Shown: piece after piece, positions 1 to 7,625 of the stretch | Position numbering within the stretch: the first letter of the stretch is position 1 | Layout of the letters: each line of letters begins with the position of its first letter | Source of the DNA: Alphaproteobacteria bacterium | GTDB taxonomy: Bacteria; Pseudomonadota; Alphaproteobacteria; SP197 | DNA length: 17,777 bases | Direction: 5' to 3' | Assembly (NCBI GenBank): GCA_022822575.1 | Contig: JAJEBJ010000422.1 | Coordinates: 1 to 17,777 of the forward strand | Translations under genes and position numbers: made by a program | Notes under the pieces: generated by a model | The model's input: the letters and a program-made list of their open reading frames with translations, nothing else | What the model was told of the DNA's origin: nothing | The model's database searches: none

Positions 1-999
1 CCGTCCCTGCCGGAACCGGATGACGGGCTGGCGATTGTCGCCACGGGTCCTCTCACGGCGCCTGATCTCGCTGCCGACATTCAGCATGCGACGGGCCGGG
101 ACGCCCTCGCCTTCTTCGACGCCATTGCTCCGGTCGTCCACCGCGACAGCATCGACTTCAACGTCGCCTGGTTCCAGTCCCGCTACGACAAGCCGGGACC
201 TGGCGGAGACACCGCAGCCTACATCAACTGTCCCCTCACCCTCGAGGAGTACGATGCCTTCGTCGACAGCGTGTGTGAGGCAGAACAAACACCCTTTCAC
301 GACTGGGAAAAAGAAACACCGTGGTTCGAAGGGTGCCTGCCCATAGAGGTTCTGGCCCGGCGCGGCCGCAACACCCTACGTTTCGGTCCGATGAAGCCAG
401 TCGGCCTCACCAACCCCGCCACCGGGGAGAGGCCCTTCGCCGTCGTACAGTTGCGCCAGGACAACGCTCTTGGAACTCTCTTCAACATGGTCGGCTTTCA
501 GACCAAGATGCGCCACGGTGATCAGGTCGGGGTTTTCCGAACCATACCCGGGCTCAACGATGCCCGATTTGCGCGCCTAGGCGGTGTCCACCGAAACACC
601 TTCATCAACAGCCCGCACCTGCTCGATGGCGCGCTGAGACTGCGCCAACGGCCGCACCTGAGGTTTGCCGGGCAGATCACCGGAGTCGAGGGCTATGTCG
701 AGAGCACGGCAATCGGTCTTCTTGCCGGACGCTTCGCCTTGCTGGAAAGCCGCGCGGATATCATCATTCCACCGCCCGCGACGACGGCTCTTGGCGCCCT
801 TCTCAACCACGTCACCACCGGCGCGGATGCCCGCACCTTCCAGCCGATGAACTGCAACTTTGGTCTCTTCCCTTCCCCGGGGCCCGATTTCAGGAAAGCC
901 GCGCGGCGATCGGCGATCGTCAGTGCGGCGCGAGCCGACCTGGATACCTGGTTGGCGGGTATGCCCGGGTGTAGACATCGGGCAGGCGATGCCATATGA
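1..999 (+). CDS. trmFO: TrmFO, folate-dependent tRNA (uracil-5-)-methyltransferase, C-terminal part (5' end cut by window)
   Basis: Methylates U54 of the tRNA T-loop using methylenetetrahydrofolate and FAD/NAD(P)H; a cytosolic tRNA-modification enzyme. The frame is open from base 1 to the TGA at 997-999 and gives 332 residues; the N-terminal FAD-binding GxGxxG region must lie left of the window. Visible family motifs: ATGPLT near residue 14, FFDAIAPVV and the SRYDK stretch at about 39-65, YINCP at 74-78, FEGCLPIE at 109-116 with its conserved Cys, RFGPMKPVGL shortly after, and FQPMNCNFGLFP near the C-terminus. These are diagnostic of TrmFO rather than the related GidA/MnmG. It is followed after 75 nt by a small membrane ORF on the same strand. 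Identification is firm; only the missing 5' end limits it. Confidence 0.95.
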   Translation, partial: PSLPEPDDGLAIVATGPLTAPDLAADIQHATGRDALAFFDAIAPVVHRDSIDFNVAWFQSRYDKPGPGGDTAAYINCPLTLEEYDAFVDSVCEAEQTPFHDWEKETPWFEGCLPIEVLARRGRNTLRFGPMKPVGLTNPATGERPFAVVQLRQDNALGTLFNMVGFQTKMRHGDQVGVFRTIPGLNDARFARLGGVHRNTFINSPHLLDGALRLRQRPHLRFAGQITGVEGYVESTAIGLLAGRFALLESRADIIIPPPATTALGALLNHVTTGADARTFQPMNCNFGLFPSPGPDFRKAARRSAIVSAARADLDTWLAGMPGCRHRAGDAI

Positions 1000-1074
1000 G
1001 ATTCACCCAATGCGGCGGTTGTTCATTGTTGACCGCCACATGGTGTCGGGGCCCAACAGAGATGGAGGAAGCTC

Positions 1075-1164
1075 ATGGCAAAGATACTCGAATCACTCTC
1101 GTCCACAGTCATTGCCGGATGTGTGCTGACGGTCGTCGTCGCCATCATCCTTGTCTCGATCTGA
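1075..1164 (+). CDS. Putative 29-aa single-span membrane microprotein
   Basis: A short ORF (ATG 1075, TGA 1162-1164) preceded by the strong Shine-Dalgarno GGAGGA about 6 nt upstream. The product has a short polar head (MAKILESLSS) and then one hydrophobic helix, about residues 12-29, ending at the C-terminus. This shape resembles small subunits that stabilise membrane oxidases, such as CydX or CcoQ, but no family is recognised. It lies 25 nt upstream of the PuuD-like membrane protein, which has its own purine-rich ribosome site (GAGGGAGG), so the two are probably co-transcribed. Support is the ribosome site, the uninterrupted hydrophobic segment and the neighbourhood. A chance ORF cannot be excluded. 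Function unknown. Confidence 0.5.
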   Translation: MAKILESLSSTVIAGCVLTVVVAIILVSI

Positions 1165-1189
1165 TTGCGTCGCGAGGGAGGCTCATCTT

Positions 1190-1696
1190 ATGGAAGGACT
1201 CGACTTTCTTTCATTCCTGTTCCGCTGGCTCCACGTGCTTTCCGGCGTAATGTGGATCGGTCTGCTGTGGTACTTCAACTTCGTGCAGATCCCCAGCATG
1301 CCGAAGATTCCTGATGACCAGAAACCCGCGGTCGGCAAGGTCATCGCTCCAACAGCATTGTTCTGGTTCCGCTGGGGCGCCATGGCAACGATCGTGACCG
1401 GTCTCATTCTGGCAATGCTGAACGGCTATTTCATCGAGTCGATCGCCCTCGGCTTCATTGACGACGGCGCCAGCACCGCAATCGGCATCGGAATGTGGTT
1501 GGGTACCATCATGTGGTTCAACGTCTGGTTCGTCATCTGGCCGAATCAGAAGCGGGCGCTGGGCATTGTCGATGCAGACGCCGACGCCAAGAAAGCCTCG
1601 GCACGCACCGCCATGCTGTTTTCGCGTACCAACACCATGCTGTCGATCCCCATGCTGTTCTGCATGGTATCGGCACAGAACCCCTGGTACTTCTGA
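1190..1696 (+). CDS. Urate_ox_N / PuuD-like four-helix membrane protein (half-size)
   Basis: A 168-aa integral membrane protein resembling part of the membrane domain of PuuD-type urate hydroxylases (DUF989/Urate_ox_N). ATG 1190 is preceded by GAGGGAGG at good spacing. Four hydrophobic segments are seen, at about 10-32, 58-78, 95-117 and 148-162. Family-like features are the N-terminal W-L-H-V-L-S-G-V-M-W-I-G segment (residues 13-24, with His15) and the last helix FSRTNTMLSIPMLFCM (144-159), which resembles the SRHNNYLTLPVLFLM-type motif of PuuD but lacks its His. Full PuuD is more than twice as long and ends in a cytochrome c domain, absent here. It may bind haem through His15 (inference). 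Substrate unknown; urate should not be assumed. It follows the 29-codon microprotein and ends just before a strong hairpin. Confidence 0.7.
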   Translation: MEGLDFLSFLFRWLHVLSGVMWIGLLWYFNFVQIPSMPKIPDDQKPAVGKVIAPTALFWFRWGAMATIVTGLILAMLNGYFIESIALGFIDDGASTAIGIGMWLGTIMWFNVWFVIWPNQKRALGIVDADADAKKASARTAMLFSRTNTMLSIPMLFCMVSAQNPWYF

Positions 1697-1700
1697 CAGT

Positions 1701-1742
1701 CACGTGTCCCGGGGAAACGCCTTGCTGTTTCCCCGGGACGTG
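1701..1742. terminator. Strong hairpin between convergent genes (likely bidirectional terminator)
   Basis: A perfect 13-bp inverted repeat, GTCCCGGGGAAAC (1706-1718) and its complement (1727-1739), with an 8-nt loop; CAC at 1701-1703 can extend the stem by pairing with GTG at 1740-1742 across a 2-nt bulge. It lies exactly between the stop of the PuuD-like gene (+) and the stop of the Mth938-domain gene (-). There is no clear T-run, so termination may rely on the stem alone or mainly protect 3' ends. Confidence 0.7.
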
Positions 1743-1747
1743 ATCTC

Positions 1748-2119
1748 TCAGACGGCCACGAGGGCGACTGCGACGAGGCGCTCCTCGGCCATCAGAATGT
1801 TGTAGGTGCGGCAGGCAGCACCTGTTGTCATGGCATCCACGACAATACCGTGCGTGCGCAGGAATTCGCGCACGTCCCGGGTCGGCACGTCGGATACATC
1901 CCCACAGCCAATCAGAAGAATGTCGACACGTTGAGACCGCGCCACGACCTCTGCCAGGGCTGCGGGCGTCACGTCCGTCACTTCGGCCACCGGCCAGGAC
2001 GTCACCACATCGGGAAAGACAATCAGAGAGCCCTCGTGGCGTCGGTCGCCGATACGAAATCCGCCGTTGCCGTAGCCGGTGATGACATTGCGGGTGACGT
2101 TGGGCACTCCCGTCACCAC
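1748..2119 (-). CDS. Mth938-like (DUF498/NDUFAF3-type) domain protein
   Basis: A 123-aa protein covering the whole Mth938 domain, the fold shared with the mitochondrial complex I assembly factor NDUFAF3. Family features: VITGYGNGGFRI near residues 12-23, RHEGSLIVFPD (27-37), LLIGCGD (68-74) and the C-terminal GIVVDAMTTGAACRTYN followed by a conserved E-R-x-V-A pattern. In alphaproteobacteria this gene usually follows secF, as it does here; the biochemical role is not settled. The start is uncertain: GTG 2119 is the first usual start downstream of the secF stop (2139-2141) but has no good ribosome site, and the frame stays open into the secF end, where residues before it (TPLDDAAFDA) resemble family N-termini. 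Translation is probably coupled to secF. Confidence 0.85.
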   Translation of the reverse strand: MVTGVPNVTRNVITGYGNGGFRIGDRRHEGSLIVFPDVVTSWPVAEVTDVTPAALAEVVARSQRVDILLIGCGDVSDVPTRDVREFLRTHGIVVDAMTTGAACRTYNILMAEERLVAVALVAV

Positions 2120-2138
2120 TGCATCGAACGCCGCGTCA

Positions 2139-3074
2139 TCAAGAGGTGTCCGTGGATCCTTCCCTCTCGTCGCCCACGCGGACCGGCCTCAGATAGAGCA
2201 GAACCGGAGCAGCAACAAACAGGGACGAATAGGTGCCGATCAGGACTCCCCAGATCATGGCCAGCACAAAGGGGGCGATCACCGCACCACCGAACAGCCA
2301 CAGGGCTGCGAGAGCCAGCATCGTGGTCACACTGGTCATGACCGTGCGCGACAACGTGTCGTTGAGCGAGCGGTCGATGACACCACGCACTGATTCCTGT
2401 TTGTACTTGCGAAGATTCTCGCGGATGCGGTCATAGACGACAACCGTGTCGTTCATCGAATAGCCAACAATGGTGAGAAGTGCGGCAACGACCGGCAGAT
2501 CGAACTCGATGCGGGTCAGGCTGAACACTCCTATGGTGAGGCCGACGTCGTGGGCCAGGGCGAGTACGGCACCGACACCGAACTGCCACTCGAAGCGGAA
2601 CCAGATGTAGATCATCATGAGGGCAAGGGCGACCAGCACCGCCTGCGCCCCCTTTTCGATGAGTTCACCGGAGACCTGCGGACCCACGAATTCCACGCGC
2701 CGGTACTCAATGTCCGGATACATGTCGTTGAGTGTCGCCTGAATCCTGTCGATGGCCGCCTGCTGAACGGATTCATCGCCGGCGAGCAAGGGCAGGCGGA
2801 TCAGCACGTCGCTGGCTGAGCCGAACTCCTGCAGTGCAATGCTGCCAATGTCGAGTGCATTGAGTTCGCTTCTCACATCAGCGAGATCGGCGACCTGCGG
2901 CGTGCGGATCTCGATCAGGGTGCCGCCTCTGAAGTCGATGCCGAAGTTCAGCCCGGAAAGAACCAGCAAGGCAATCGAGGCGACGAAGAGAACCACGGAC
3001 AGCCTCACCGCCACCCGGTGATAGTCCATGAACCGCAAGTGCAGCCCCGAAGGCACAAGACGAAGCCGTTTCAT
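2139..3074 (-). CDS. secF: Protein translocase subunit SecF
   Basis: An RND-family subunit of the SecDF complex, which uses the proton motive force to help pull proteins out of the SecYEG channel on the periplasmic side. At 311 aa it is normal for SecF. TM1 is about residues 22-43, followed by the hallmark GIDFRGGT at 45-52, a periplasmic domain to about 130, and then a five-helix block. Conserved elements in that block include FRFEWQFG, ALAHDVGLTIG (with the D at the core of TM4), the VGYSMNDTVVVYDRIREN segment and the C-terminal SSLFVAAPVLLYL. The ATG at 3074 starts 3 nt after the secD stop, so the two are co-translated. A possible overlap with the next gene's coding sequence is noted under the Mth938 entry. 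Confidence 0.97.
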   Translation of the reverse strand: MKRLRLVPSGLHLRFMDYHRVAVRLSVVLFVASIALLVLSGLNFGIDFRGGTLIEIRTPQVADLADVRSELNALDIGSIALQEFGSASDVLIRLPLLAGDESVQQAAIDRIQATLNDMYPDIEYRRVEFVGPQVSGELIEKGAQAVLVALALMMIYIWFRFEWQFGVGAVLALAHDVGLTIGVFSLTRIEFDLPVVAALLTIVGYSMNDTVVVYDRIRENLRKYKQESVRGVIDRSLNDTLSRTVMTSVTTMLALAALWLFGGAVIAPFVLAMIWGVLIGTYSSLFVAAPVLLYLRPVRVGDEREGSTDTS

Positions 3075-3077
3075 CGG

Positions 3078-4640
3078 TCAGATTCCCAAGGCTTTCGGCC
3101 GGAATCGGGCAAGCCATAGGTGGGTAAGGAGGCGCGTCAGCAACATTGCCGTAAACATCGACGTGAGAATGCCGATGGCAAGCGTCGCGCCAAATCCCCT
3201 GACCGGCCCGGATCCCAGGAAGAACAGCAGAAATGCGGCCACCGCCGTGGTGATGTTGGCATCGAGAATGGTCGTCATGGCTCTCCTGAAACCGGTCTCG
3301 ACGGCATTGAGAATGGTGCGGCCGTGGCGCATTTCCTCGCGGATGCGCTCGAAGATCAGCACGTTCGCATCGACTGCCATGCCGACAGTGAGAACAATGC
3401 CGGCGATTCCAGGAAGGGTGAGTGTCGCCTGCAACAGCGACAGCAGACCCATGAGGAGAATGAGATTGGTGATGAGCGCGACGTTGGCGAAGGCTCCGAG
3501 GGTTCCATAGCAGGCAATCATGAAGACGATGACGGCGGCAAAGCTGACCGCCGCTGCAACCTTGCCGGCTTCAATTGAATCCGCGCCCAGGGTAGGGCCA
3601 ACGGTGCGCTCCTCGACCACGGTGAGAGGAACGGGCAGTGCGCCGGCCCGCAGCAGTAACGCCAGCTCCTGTGTCTCGAACACCGTGAAAGAACCCGTGA
3701 TGATGCCGCTCCCCTGGCAGATCGGCCCATTGATTCGCGGAGCACTGATCACCACTCCGTCGAGAACAATGGCAAGCAGACGCCCGACATTCTCTGTCGT
3801 CACATCGCAGAACCGTGCGGCACCCACACCGTCGAAGCTGAAGGCAACAACCGGTCGACCCTGATCGAAACTTGCCGCAGCACTCTCCAGGCTCTCGCCG
3901 GTCACGAGAATCTCTGCCCTCAGAACATGGTTCTGACCGGGCTGTTCACGCCCGGGCATGAGCACCGAGCCGACCGGGAGTTGCCCGGCCTCGGCGGCGG
4001 CAATGGAAGTATCCTGGTCGACGAGATGGAATGTCAGCTTCGCTGTCTGACCAAGACGCGAGCGCAACACCCGCGTGTCGTCGACTCCCGGCACCTGGAC
4101 GAGAATGCGATCCCGCCCCTGGCGGGTGATGACCGGTTCCAGAACGCCATCGGGATCGATACGTCCGCGCAGCACCTCCAGGGTACGCTCGATGGCATCG
4201 CCGAGCCCCGCCTCCAGACCCTCCTCGGTGAACGCCGCAATGATTGTGCCGGTCTCATCGACGGTGATCGTGAAATCGTCAGCCAGCCCGTCGAGCTCCC
4301 GGGCAGCCGCGTCCGCATCGTCGACATTGCGCAGGGCGAACTGCCGGTGGTCGTCATCACCGCCGATGACCCTGACACCGATGCGCTCACCACGCAGGGT
4401 GCGCCGCACGTTGCCCTCGAGCCACGCGAGGCGCCCTTCCCGCCAGGCTGCCTCGTCAATCTGCAACAGGAGATGTGCCCCGCCGGAGAGATCGAGGCCG
4501 AGACTCACCTGCTTGTGCGGCAACCACGTCGGCAGGTCGCGTGCCAGGTCACGCGAGAGCAGGTTCGGTGCGGCGAAGGCCAGACCCAGAACACTGACAA
4601 GAACAACGATCCAGATCTTCCAGGTCGGAAAGTAACGCAT
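3078..4640 (-). CDS. secD: Protein translocase subunit SecD
   Basis: Partner of SecF in the inner-membrane SecDF translocation motor. 520 aa from ATG 4640. A TTG at 4655 in the same frame overlaps the yajC stop, but the ATG gives the usual alphaproteobacterial N-terminus MRYFPTWK. TM1 is about 9-27; SLGLDLSGGAHLLLQID follows near 46-62; the large periplasmic region includes RGRIDPDGVLEP and RDRILVQVPG; the C-terminal membrane domain includes VGPTLGADSIEAG, GIVLTVGMAVDANVLIFERI and REEM. All are SecD signatures. It sits 11 nt after yajC and 3 nt before secF in a yajC-secD-secF operon. Confidence 0.97.
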   Translation of the reverse strand: MRYFPTWKIWIVVLVSVLGLAFAAPNLLSRDLARDLPTWLPHKQVSLGLDLSGGAHLLLQIDEAAWREGRLAWLEGNVRRTLRGERIGVRVIGGDDDHRQFALRNVDDADAAARELDGLADDFTITVDETGTIIAAFTEEGLEAGLGDAIERTLEVLRGRIDPDGVLEPVITRQGRDRILVQVPGVDDTRVLRSRLGQTAKLTFHLVDQDTSIAAAEAGQLPVGSVLMPGREQPGQNHVLRAEILVTGESLESAAASFDQGRPVVAFSFDGVGAARFCDVTTENVGRLLAIVLDGVVISAPRINGPICQGSGIITGSFTVFETQELALLLRAGALPVPLTVVEERTVGPTLGADSIEAGKVAAAVSFAAVIVFMIACYGTLGAFANVALITNLILLMGLLSLLQATLTLPGIAGIVLTVGMAVDANVLIFERIREEMRHGRTILNAVETGFRRAMTTILDANITTAVAAFLLFFLGSGPVRGFGATLAIGILTSMFTAMLLTRLLTHLWLARFRPKALGI

Positions 4641-4651
4641 GGCCGATAGTG

Positions 4652-5020
4652 TCAATCGCTACCGTTGCCGCCCGCATTCCCCTCATCCGCCTTCACGGCC
4701 TGACGCGGTTCCGGCTTCGCCACGATGTCTGCGATCATGGAGTGACGGCACTTCACCCTGACGTCCTTGGCGATTTCAATGATGAGGACACCGTCTCCCT
4801 CGATGCGTGCGACGTTCCCGATGATGCCACCGTTCGTGACCACCTGATCACCCCGCTTGATCGAACTGAGCATGGCCTGGTGCTGCTTGGCCTTCTTTGA
4901 CTGGGGCCGGAACACGAAAAACCAGAAGACGCCGAACATGGCGACCATGAGAATGAGAAAGAAGGGATCGAAACCGGCGGCACCTGCTTCGCCCTGTGCA
5001 TAGGCGTGTGTGATCGGCAT
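4652..5020 (-). CDS. yajC: YajC, Sec translocase accessory subunit
   Basis: A 122-aa membrane protein that associates with SecDF. ATG 5020 was chosen because it follows a CAGGA ribosome-site-like sequence, lies about 20 nt downstream of a good predicted promoter, and places one transmembrane helix at about residues 18-38 (PFFLILMVAMFGVFWFFVFR). The family motif follows: RPQSKKAKQHQAML (38-51), then IKRGDQVVTNGGIIG and a small beta-barrel region to about 100. The tail is short, polar and glycine-rich (GNAGGNGSD). First gene of the yajC-secD-secF-Mth938 operon. Confidence 0.96.
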   Translation of the reverse strand: MPITHAYAQGEAGAAGFDPFFLILMVAMFGVFWFFVFRPQSKKAKQHQAMLSSIKRGDQVVTNGGIIGNVARIEGDGVLIIEIAKDVRVKCRHSMIADIVAKPEPRQAVKADEGNAGGNGSD

Positions 5021-5040
5021 GTCGACATCCTGCGCGAAAG

Positions 5041-5075
5041 GTGGCGGACTATAGCCGGGGGATGACCGATTGCAA
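5041..5075 (-). promoter_or_regulatory. Predicted sigma-70-type promoter for yajC-secDF
   Basis: On the minus strand, a -35 element TTGCAA (5070-5075) and a -10 element TATAGT (5048-5053) are separated by 16 bp, giving a start near 5041 and a leader of about 20 nt before the yajC ATG. It lies in the 112-bp gap between yajC and the divergent DUF815 gene. No equally good promoter is seen for the + strand gene. Confidence 0.55.
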
Positions 5076-5132
5076 ACCGCCGGGTACTGTGAAACACGAT
5101 GATGAACCCTGATTGACCGCTCTGCCTGCCCC

Positions 5133-6005
5133 ATGACCAATTCCGCACTCGCCCGCATCGCCCAGGCCCTGGAACGCATCGCCGGCACAGCCGCTTCGTC
5201 GCCCGGGGACAGCGCAGCCCCGGCTCTTCCGCGGGGCGGTGAGGCGTTTGTCTGGCATGCGAGCGATGACTCCCTCAAGGCGGTTGAACGCGTCCAGTAT
5301 GTGCCGCTGAACCTTCTCTGCGGCATTGACCACGCAAGGGATGCCCTACTCGAAAATACGCGCCAGTTTGCCAGAGGCTATTCCGCCAACAACGCTCTCC
5401 TGTGGGGAGCCCGCGGCATGGGGAAGTCGACACTCATCAAGGCCGTCCATGCCGCGGTCCATGCCGAACAGCCAGGCTCCCTGGTGCTGATCGAGATCCA
5501 TCGGGAAGACATCGCTCATCTCTACCGTCTGCTCTCGCGGATGCGGCAGGCGGAGCGACGCGCCATCCTGATGTGCGACGATCTCTCCTTCGATGCCCAT
5601 GACAGCACGCTCAAGTCGCTCAAGGCCGTACTCGAGGGCGGTCTTGAGGGACGGCCTGACAACGTGCTCTTCTATGCGACGTCCAACCGGCGCCACCTGA
5701 CGCCTCGTGACATCATGGAAAACGAGCGTTCGACCGCTATCCATCCGGCCGAAGCTGTCGAGGAAAAGGTCTCGCTTTCCGACCGGTTCGGGCTATGGCT
5801 CGGTTTTCACGGATGCGACCAGCCGACCTACCTTGCCATGGTCAAGGGCTATGCAGACCATTTCGGCCTCGACGTGGAAGAGGACGCGCTCAATGCCCGT
5901 GCCATCGAATGGCAGATGACACGCGGTGCGCGATCCGGCCGCGTTGCCTGGCAGTTCATCCAGGATCTCGCAGGTCGCCTGGAGAGGACACTCAACCCCG
6001 TCTGA
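5133..6005 (+). CDS. DUF815-family AAA-type ATPase
   Basis: A 290-aa ATP-binding protein of the DUF815 family, which is common in proteobacteria beside protein-export and cell-envelope genes; its role is not established. Walker A is GARGMGKST (92-100), Walker B ILMCDDLSF (145-153, acidic pair D149-D150), and YATSNRRHL (181-189) is a sensor-1-like Asn segment. An N-terminal helical region with VQYVPLNLLCGID precedes the ATPase core, and NERSTAIHPAEAVEEKVSLSDRFGLWLGF follows it in the lid (positions about 197-225). ATG 5133 has no strong ribosome site, but it gives the normal family length. It is convergent with the LytM lipoprotein gene (16-bp gap) and divergent from yajC. Confidence 0.9.
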   Translation: MTNSALARIAQALERIAGTAASSPGDSAAPALPRGGEAFVWHASDDSLKAVERVQYVPLNLLCGIDHARDALLENTRQFARGYSANNALLWGARGMGKSTLIKAVHAAVHAEQPGSLVLIEIHREDIAHLYRLLSRMRQAERRAILMCDDLSFDAHDSTLKSLKAVLEGGLEGRPDNVLFYATSNRRHLTPRDIMENERSTAIHPAEAVEEKVSLSDRFGLWLGFHGCDQPTYLAMVKGYADHFGLDVEEDALNARAIEWQMTRGARSGRVAWQFIQDLAGRLERTLNPV

Positions 6006-6021
6006 TGGAACAAGCGGCGCT

Positions 6022-7026
6022 TCAGCCCTCCACCAGGTGTTTGATCGGATTGACCGCTGTCGTTCCCTGGCGAAGTTCGAAGTGGGACTGCGGTTGGGAA
6101 ATGCCGCCACTGGCTCCGACACTGGCGATGACGTCGCCGCGCAAGACCATCTGGCCTCGGGCGACAAGATTGCGCGCATTGTGGGCATAGGCCGTGACCC
6201 AGCCGTCCGTATGGCGCAACAGCACAAGGTTGCCGTAACCCCTGATCTCGTTGCCGACATAGGAGACGACGCCGTCTTCCGCGGCACGTACCGGTGTGCC
6301 GGCCGGTGCGGCGATGTTGATACCGTCGTTGTGCAAACCACCGGCCTTGGGACCAAACTCCGAAACAACCCGTCCCGTGACCGGCCAGATGAACTGCAGG
6401 TCGCCTCCGGGCGCCGGCTCGGGGATGGCCGTCGTCACAGGTTCGGGAATGGCGGTCGTCACAGGTTCGGGGATAGACACGTCTGCCGCAGCCACCTGGG
6501 GTGGAGTGGCGACCGCCTGTGGCACCGTCAGTTGCTGTCCTTCCAGGAGGAGATAGGGTTTGACCAGGCCATTGATCTCGGCGAGTTCGCGTGAGCGCAC
6601 ACCAAGGTGGCGCGAAATGCCGAGCAACGTGTCGCCGCGCCGTACAGTGTAGATTGTGACCGGCCCTGTATCCGAAGGCACGGTTTCCAGGACCATCGGT
6701 TCGCGGGGCGTATCATCCCCGGCGGCGCCGAGAATGCGTTCAATGTGCGCCAACAAGTCCCCGGTTGCCTGTTCTTCCGGCTCGGCGACGGGCTGCGGCG
6801 GCGCAGCAGGCACCGCCGGTGGAACGGGCTTTTCGCCAGGCAGGGGAGGCAGGGAGGCCAGTCGGCCGGCCGGCGGAGTTCCTGGCAGTGGCGGCACGAC
6901 ATGATCGATGTGGCGCACCGGCGCCGGCATCTGGGCACAGGACGCCACCAGAACGGCGACGCAAAGGAGCGACAGAAACCCCGGCGCCGGTCTGTCACCC
7001 CTGGACGAGAGGAACAAACCTGACAT
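6022..7026 (-). CDS. LysM + degenerate LytM/M23 lipoprotein (NlpD/DipM type)
   Basis: A 334-aa outer-membrane lipoprotein candidate. From ATG 7026 there is a lipoprotein signal with lipobox LVAS-C (Cys30), a proline-rich linker, a LysM peptidoglycan-binding domain at about 124-169 (TIYTVRRGDTLLGIS), a Pro/Glu repeat at 185-204, and a C-terminal M23 domain from about 212. Zinc ligands of active M23 peptidases are missing: the H-x-G-I-D region reads NDGIN (233-237) and the H-x-H motif reads Q-S-H (313-315). It therefore probably activates amidases or binds peptidoglycan rather than cutting it, as NlpD and EnvC do. ATGs at 7038 and 7047 are alternative starts; all overlap the pcm end (32 nt for 7026), implying coupling. 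Confidence 0.88.
   Translation of the reverse strand: MSGLFLSSRGDRPAPGFLSLLCVAVLVASCAQMPAPVRHIDHVVPPLPGTPPAGRLASLPPLPGEKPVPPAVPAAPPQPVAEPEEQATGDLLAHIERILGAAGDDTPREPMVLETVPSDTGPVTIYTVRRGDTLLGISRHLGVRSRELAEINGLVKPYLLLEGQQLTVPQAVATPPQVAAADVSIPEPVTTAIPEPVTTAIPEPAPGGDLQFIWPVTGRVVSEFGPKAGGLHNDGINIAAPAGTPVRAAEDGVVSYVGNEIRGYGNLVLLRHTDGWVTAYAHNARNLVARGQMVLRGDVIASVGASGGISQPQSHFELRQGTTAVNPIKHLVEG
6416..6475 (-). repeat. 24-bp tandem repeat inside the LytM lipoprotein gene
   Basis: Two and a half copies of a 24-bp unit (6416-6439, 6440-6463, partial 6464-6475) with a few mismatches. It encodes the 8-residue unit IPEPVTTA twice and then IPEP, in the linker between the LysM and M23 domains. The unit length keeps frame, so copy number could vary without disrupting the protein. 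Confidence 0.8.
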
Positions 7027-7615
7027 CGAGAAAGGCATGACTTTCATGGCCCGAATCGAAGCGTCGTACATGGTAGAGCTTCTGGTCGAACACCGTTCCA
7101 CCAACCGGCACGACCATGATACCGCCGGGGACAAGCTGGTCGATCAGAGGCTGCGGCATGGTAGCAGCCGCCGCCGTCACCATGATCCTGTCGAAGGGGG
7201 CTTCTTCCGGCCAGCCGATGGAGCCGTCTCCCAACCGGCAGGTGATGTTCTCGAGGTTCAGTTCGGCAAACCGGGCCATCGCCTGGTGCAACAGCGTGTC
7301 GTGGCGTTCGATCGTCCATACGTGACCTGCCAGTTGTGCCAGAATGGCGGTCTGATAGCCGCTTCCGGTGCCGATTTCGAGAACCCGCATACCCGCCTTG
7401 AGGTCCAGTCTCTCGGACATCAGGGCAACAACCAGAGGCTGACTGATCGTCTGCTGGCAGTCGATCGGCAGAGCCACGTTCTCCCAGGCACGGGCAGTCT
7501 GGTCATGACGCACAAAGCGATCCCGGGGTACGGTCGCCATGGCTTCGAGTACCTTGAACGAACGCACGCCCAGAGCAACGAGGTCCTCTGCGAGTTCCTG
7601 GCGCGAAGCGGGCAT
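6995..7615 (-). CDS. pcm: Protein-L-isoaspartate O-methyltransferase
   Basis: Repairs age-damaged proteins by methylating L-isoaspartyl residues with S-adenosylmethionine. 206 aa, the family norm. The PCMT signature ALPIDCQQTISQP spans about residues 48-60, SAM motif I VLEIGTGSGYQT lies at 78-89, and FDRIMVTAAAATMPQPLIDQL with GGIMVVPVGG forms the later Rossmann motifs. ATG 7615 lies 10 nt after the serS stop. The end overlaps the lipoprotein gene. surE, the usual upstream neighbour in many proteobacteria, is absent. Confidence 0.96.
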   Translation of the reverse strand: MPASRQELAEDLVALGVRSFKVLEAMATVPRDRFVRHDQTARAWENVALPIDCQQTISQPLVVALMSERLDLKAGMRVLEIGTGSGYQTAILAQLAGHVWTIERHDTLLHQAMARFAELNLENITCRLGDGSIGWPEEAPFDRIMVTAAAATMPQPLIDQLVPGGIMVVPVGGTVFDQKLYHVRRFDSGHESHAFLDVRFVPLVQG

Positions 7616-7625
7616 CGCCGCGCCG

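Noticed and set aside
1014..1037. GGCGGT/ACCGCC hairpin after trmFO as a terminator
   Set aside because: The stem is only 6-7 bp with a large loop and no T-run; the downstream small ORF may still be co-transcribed.
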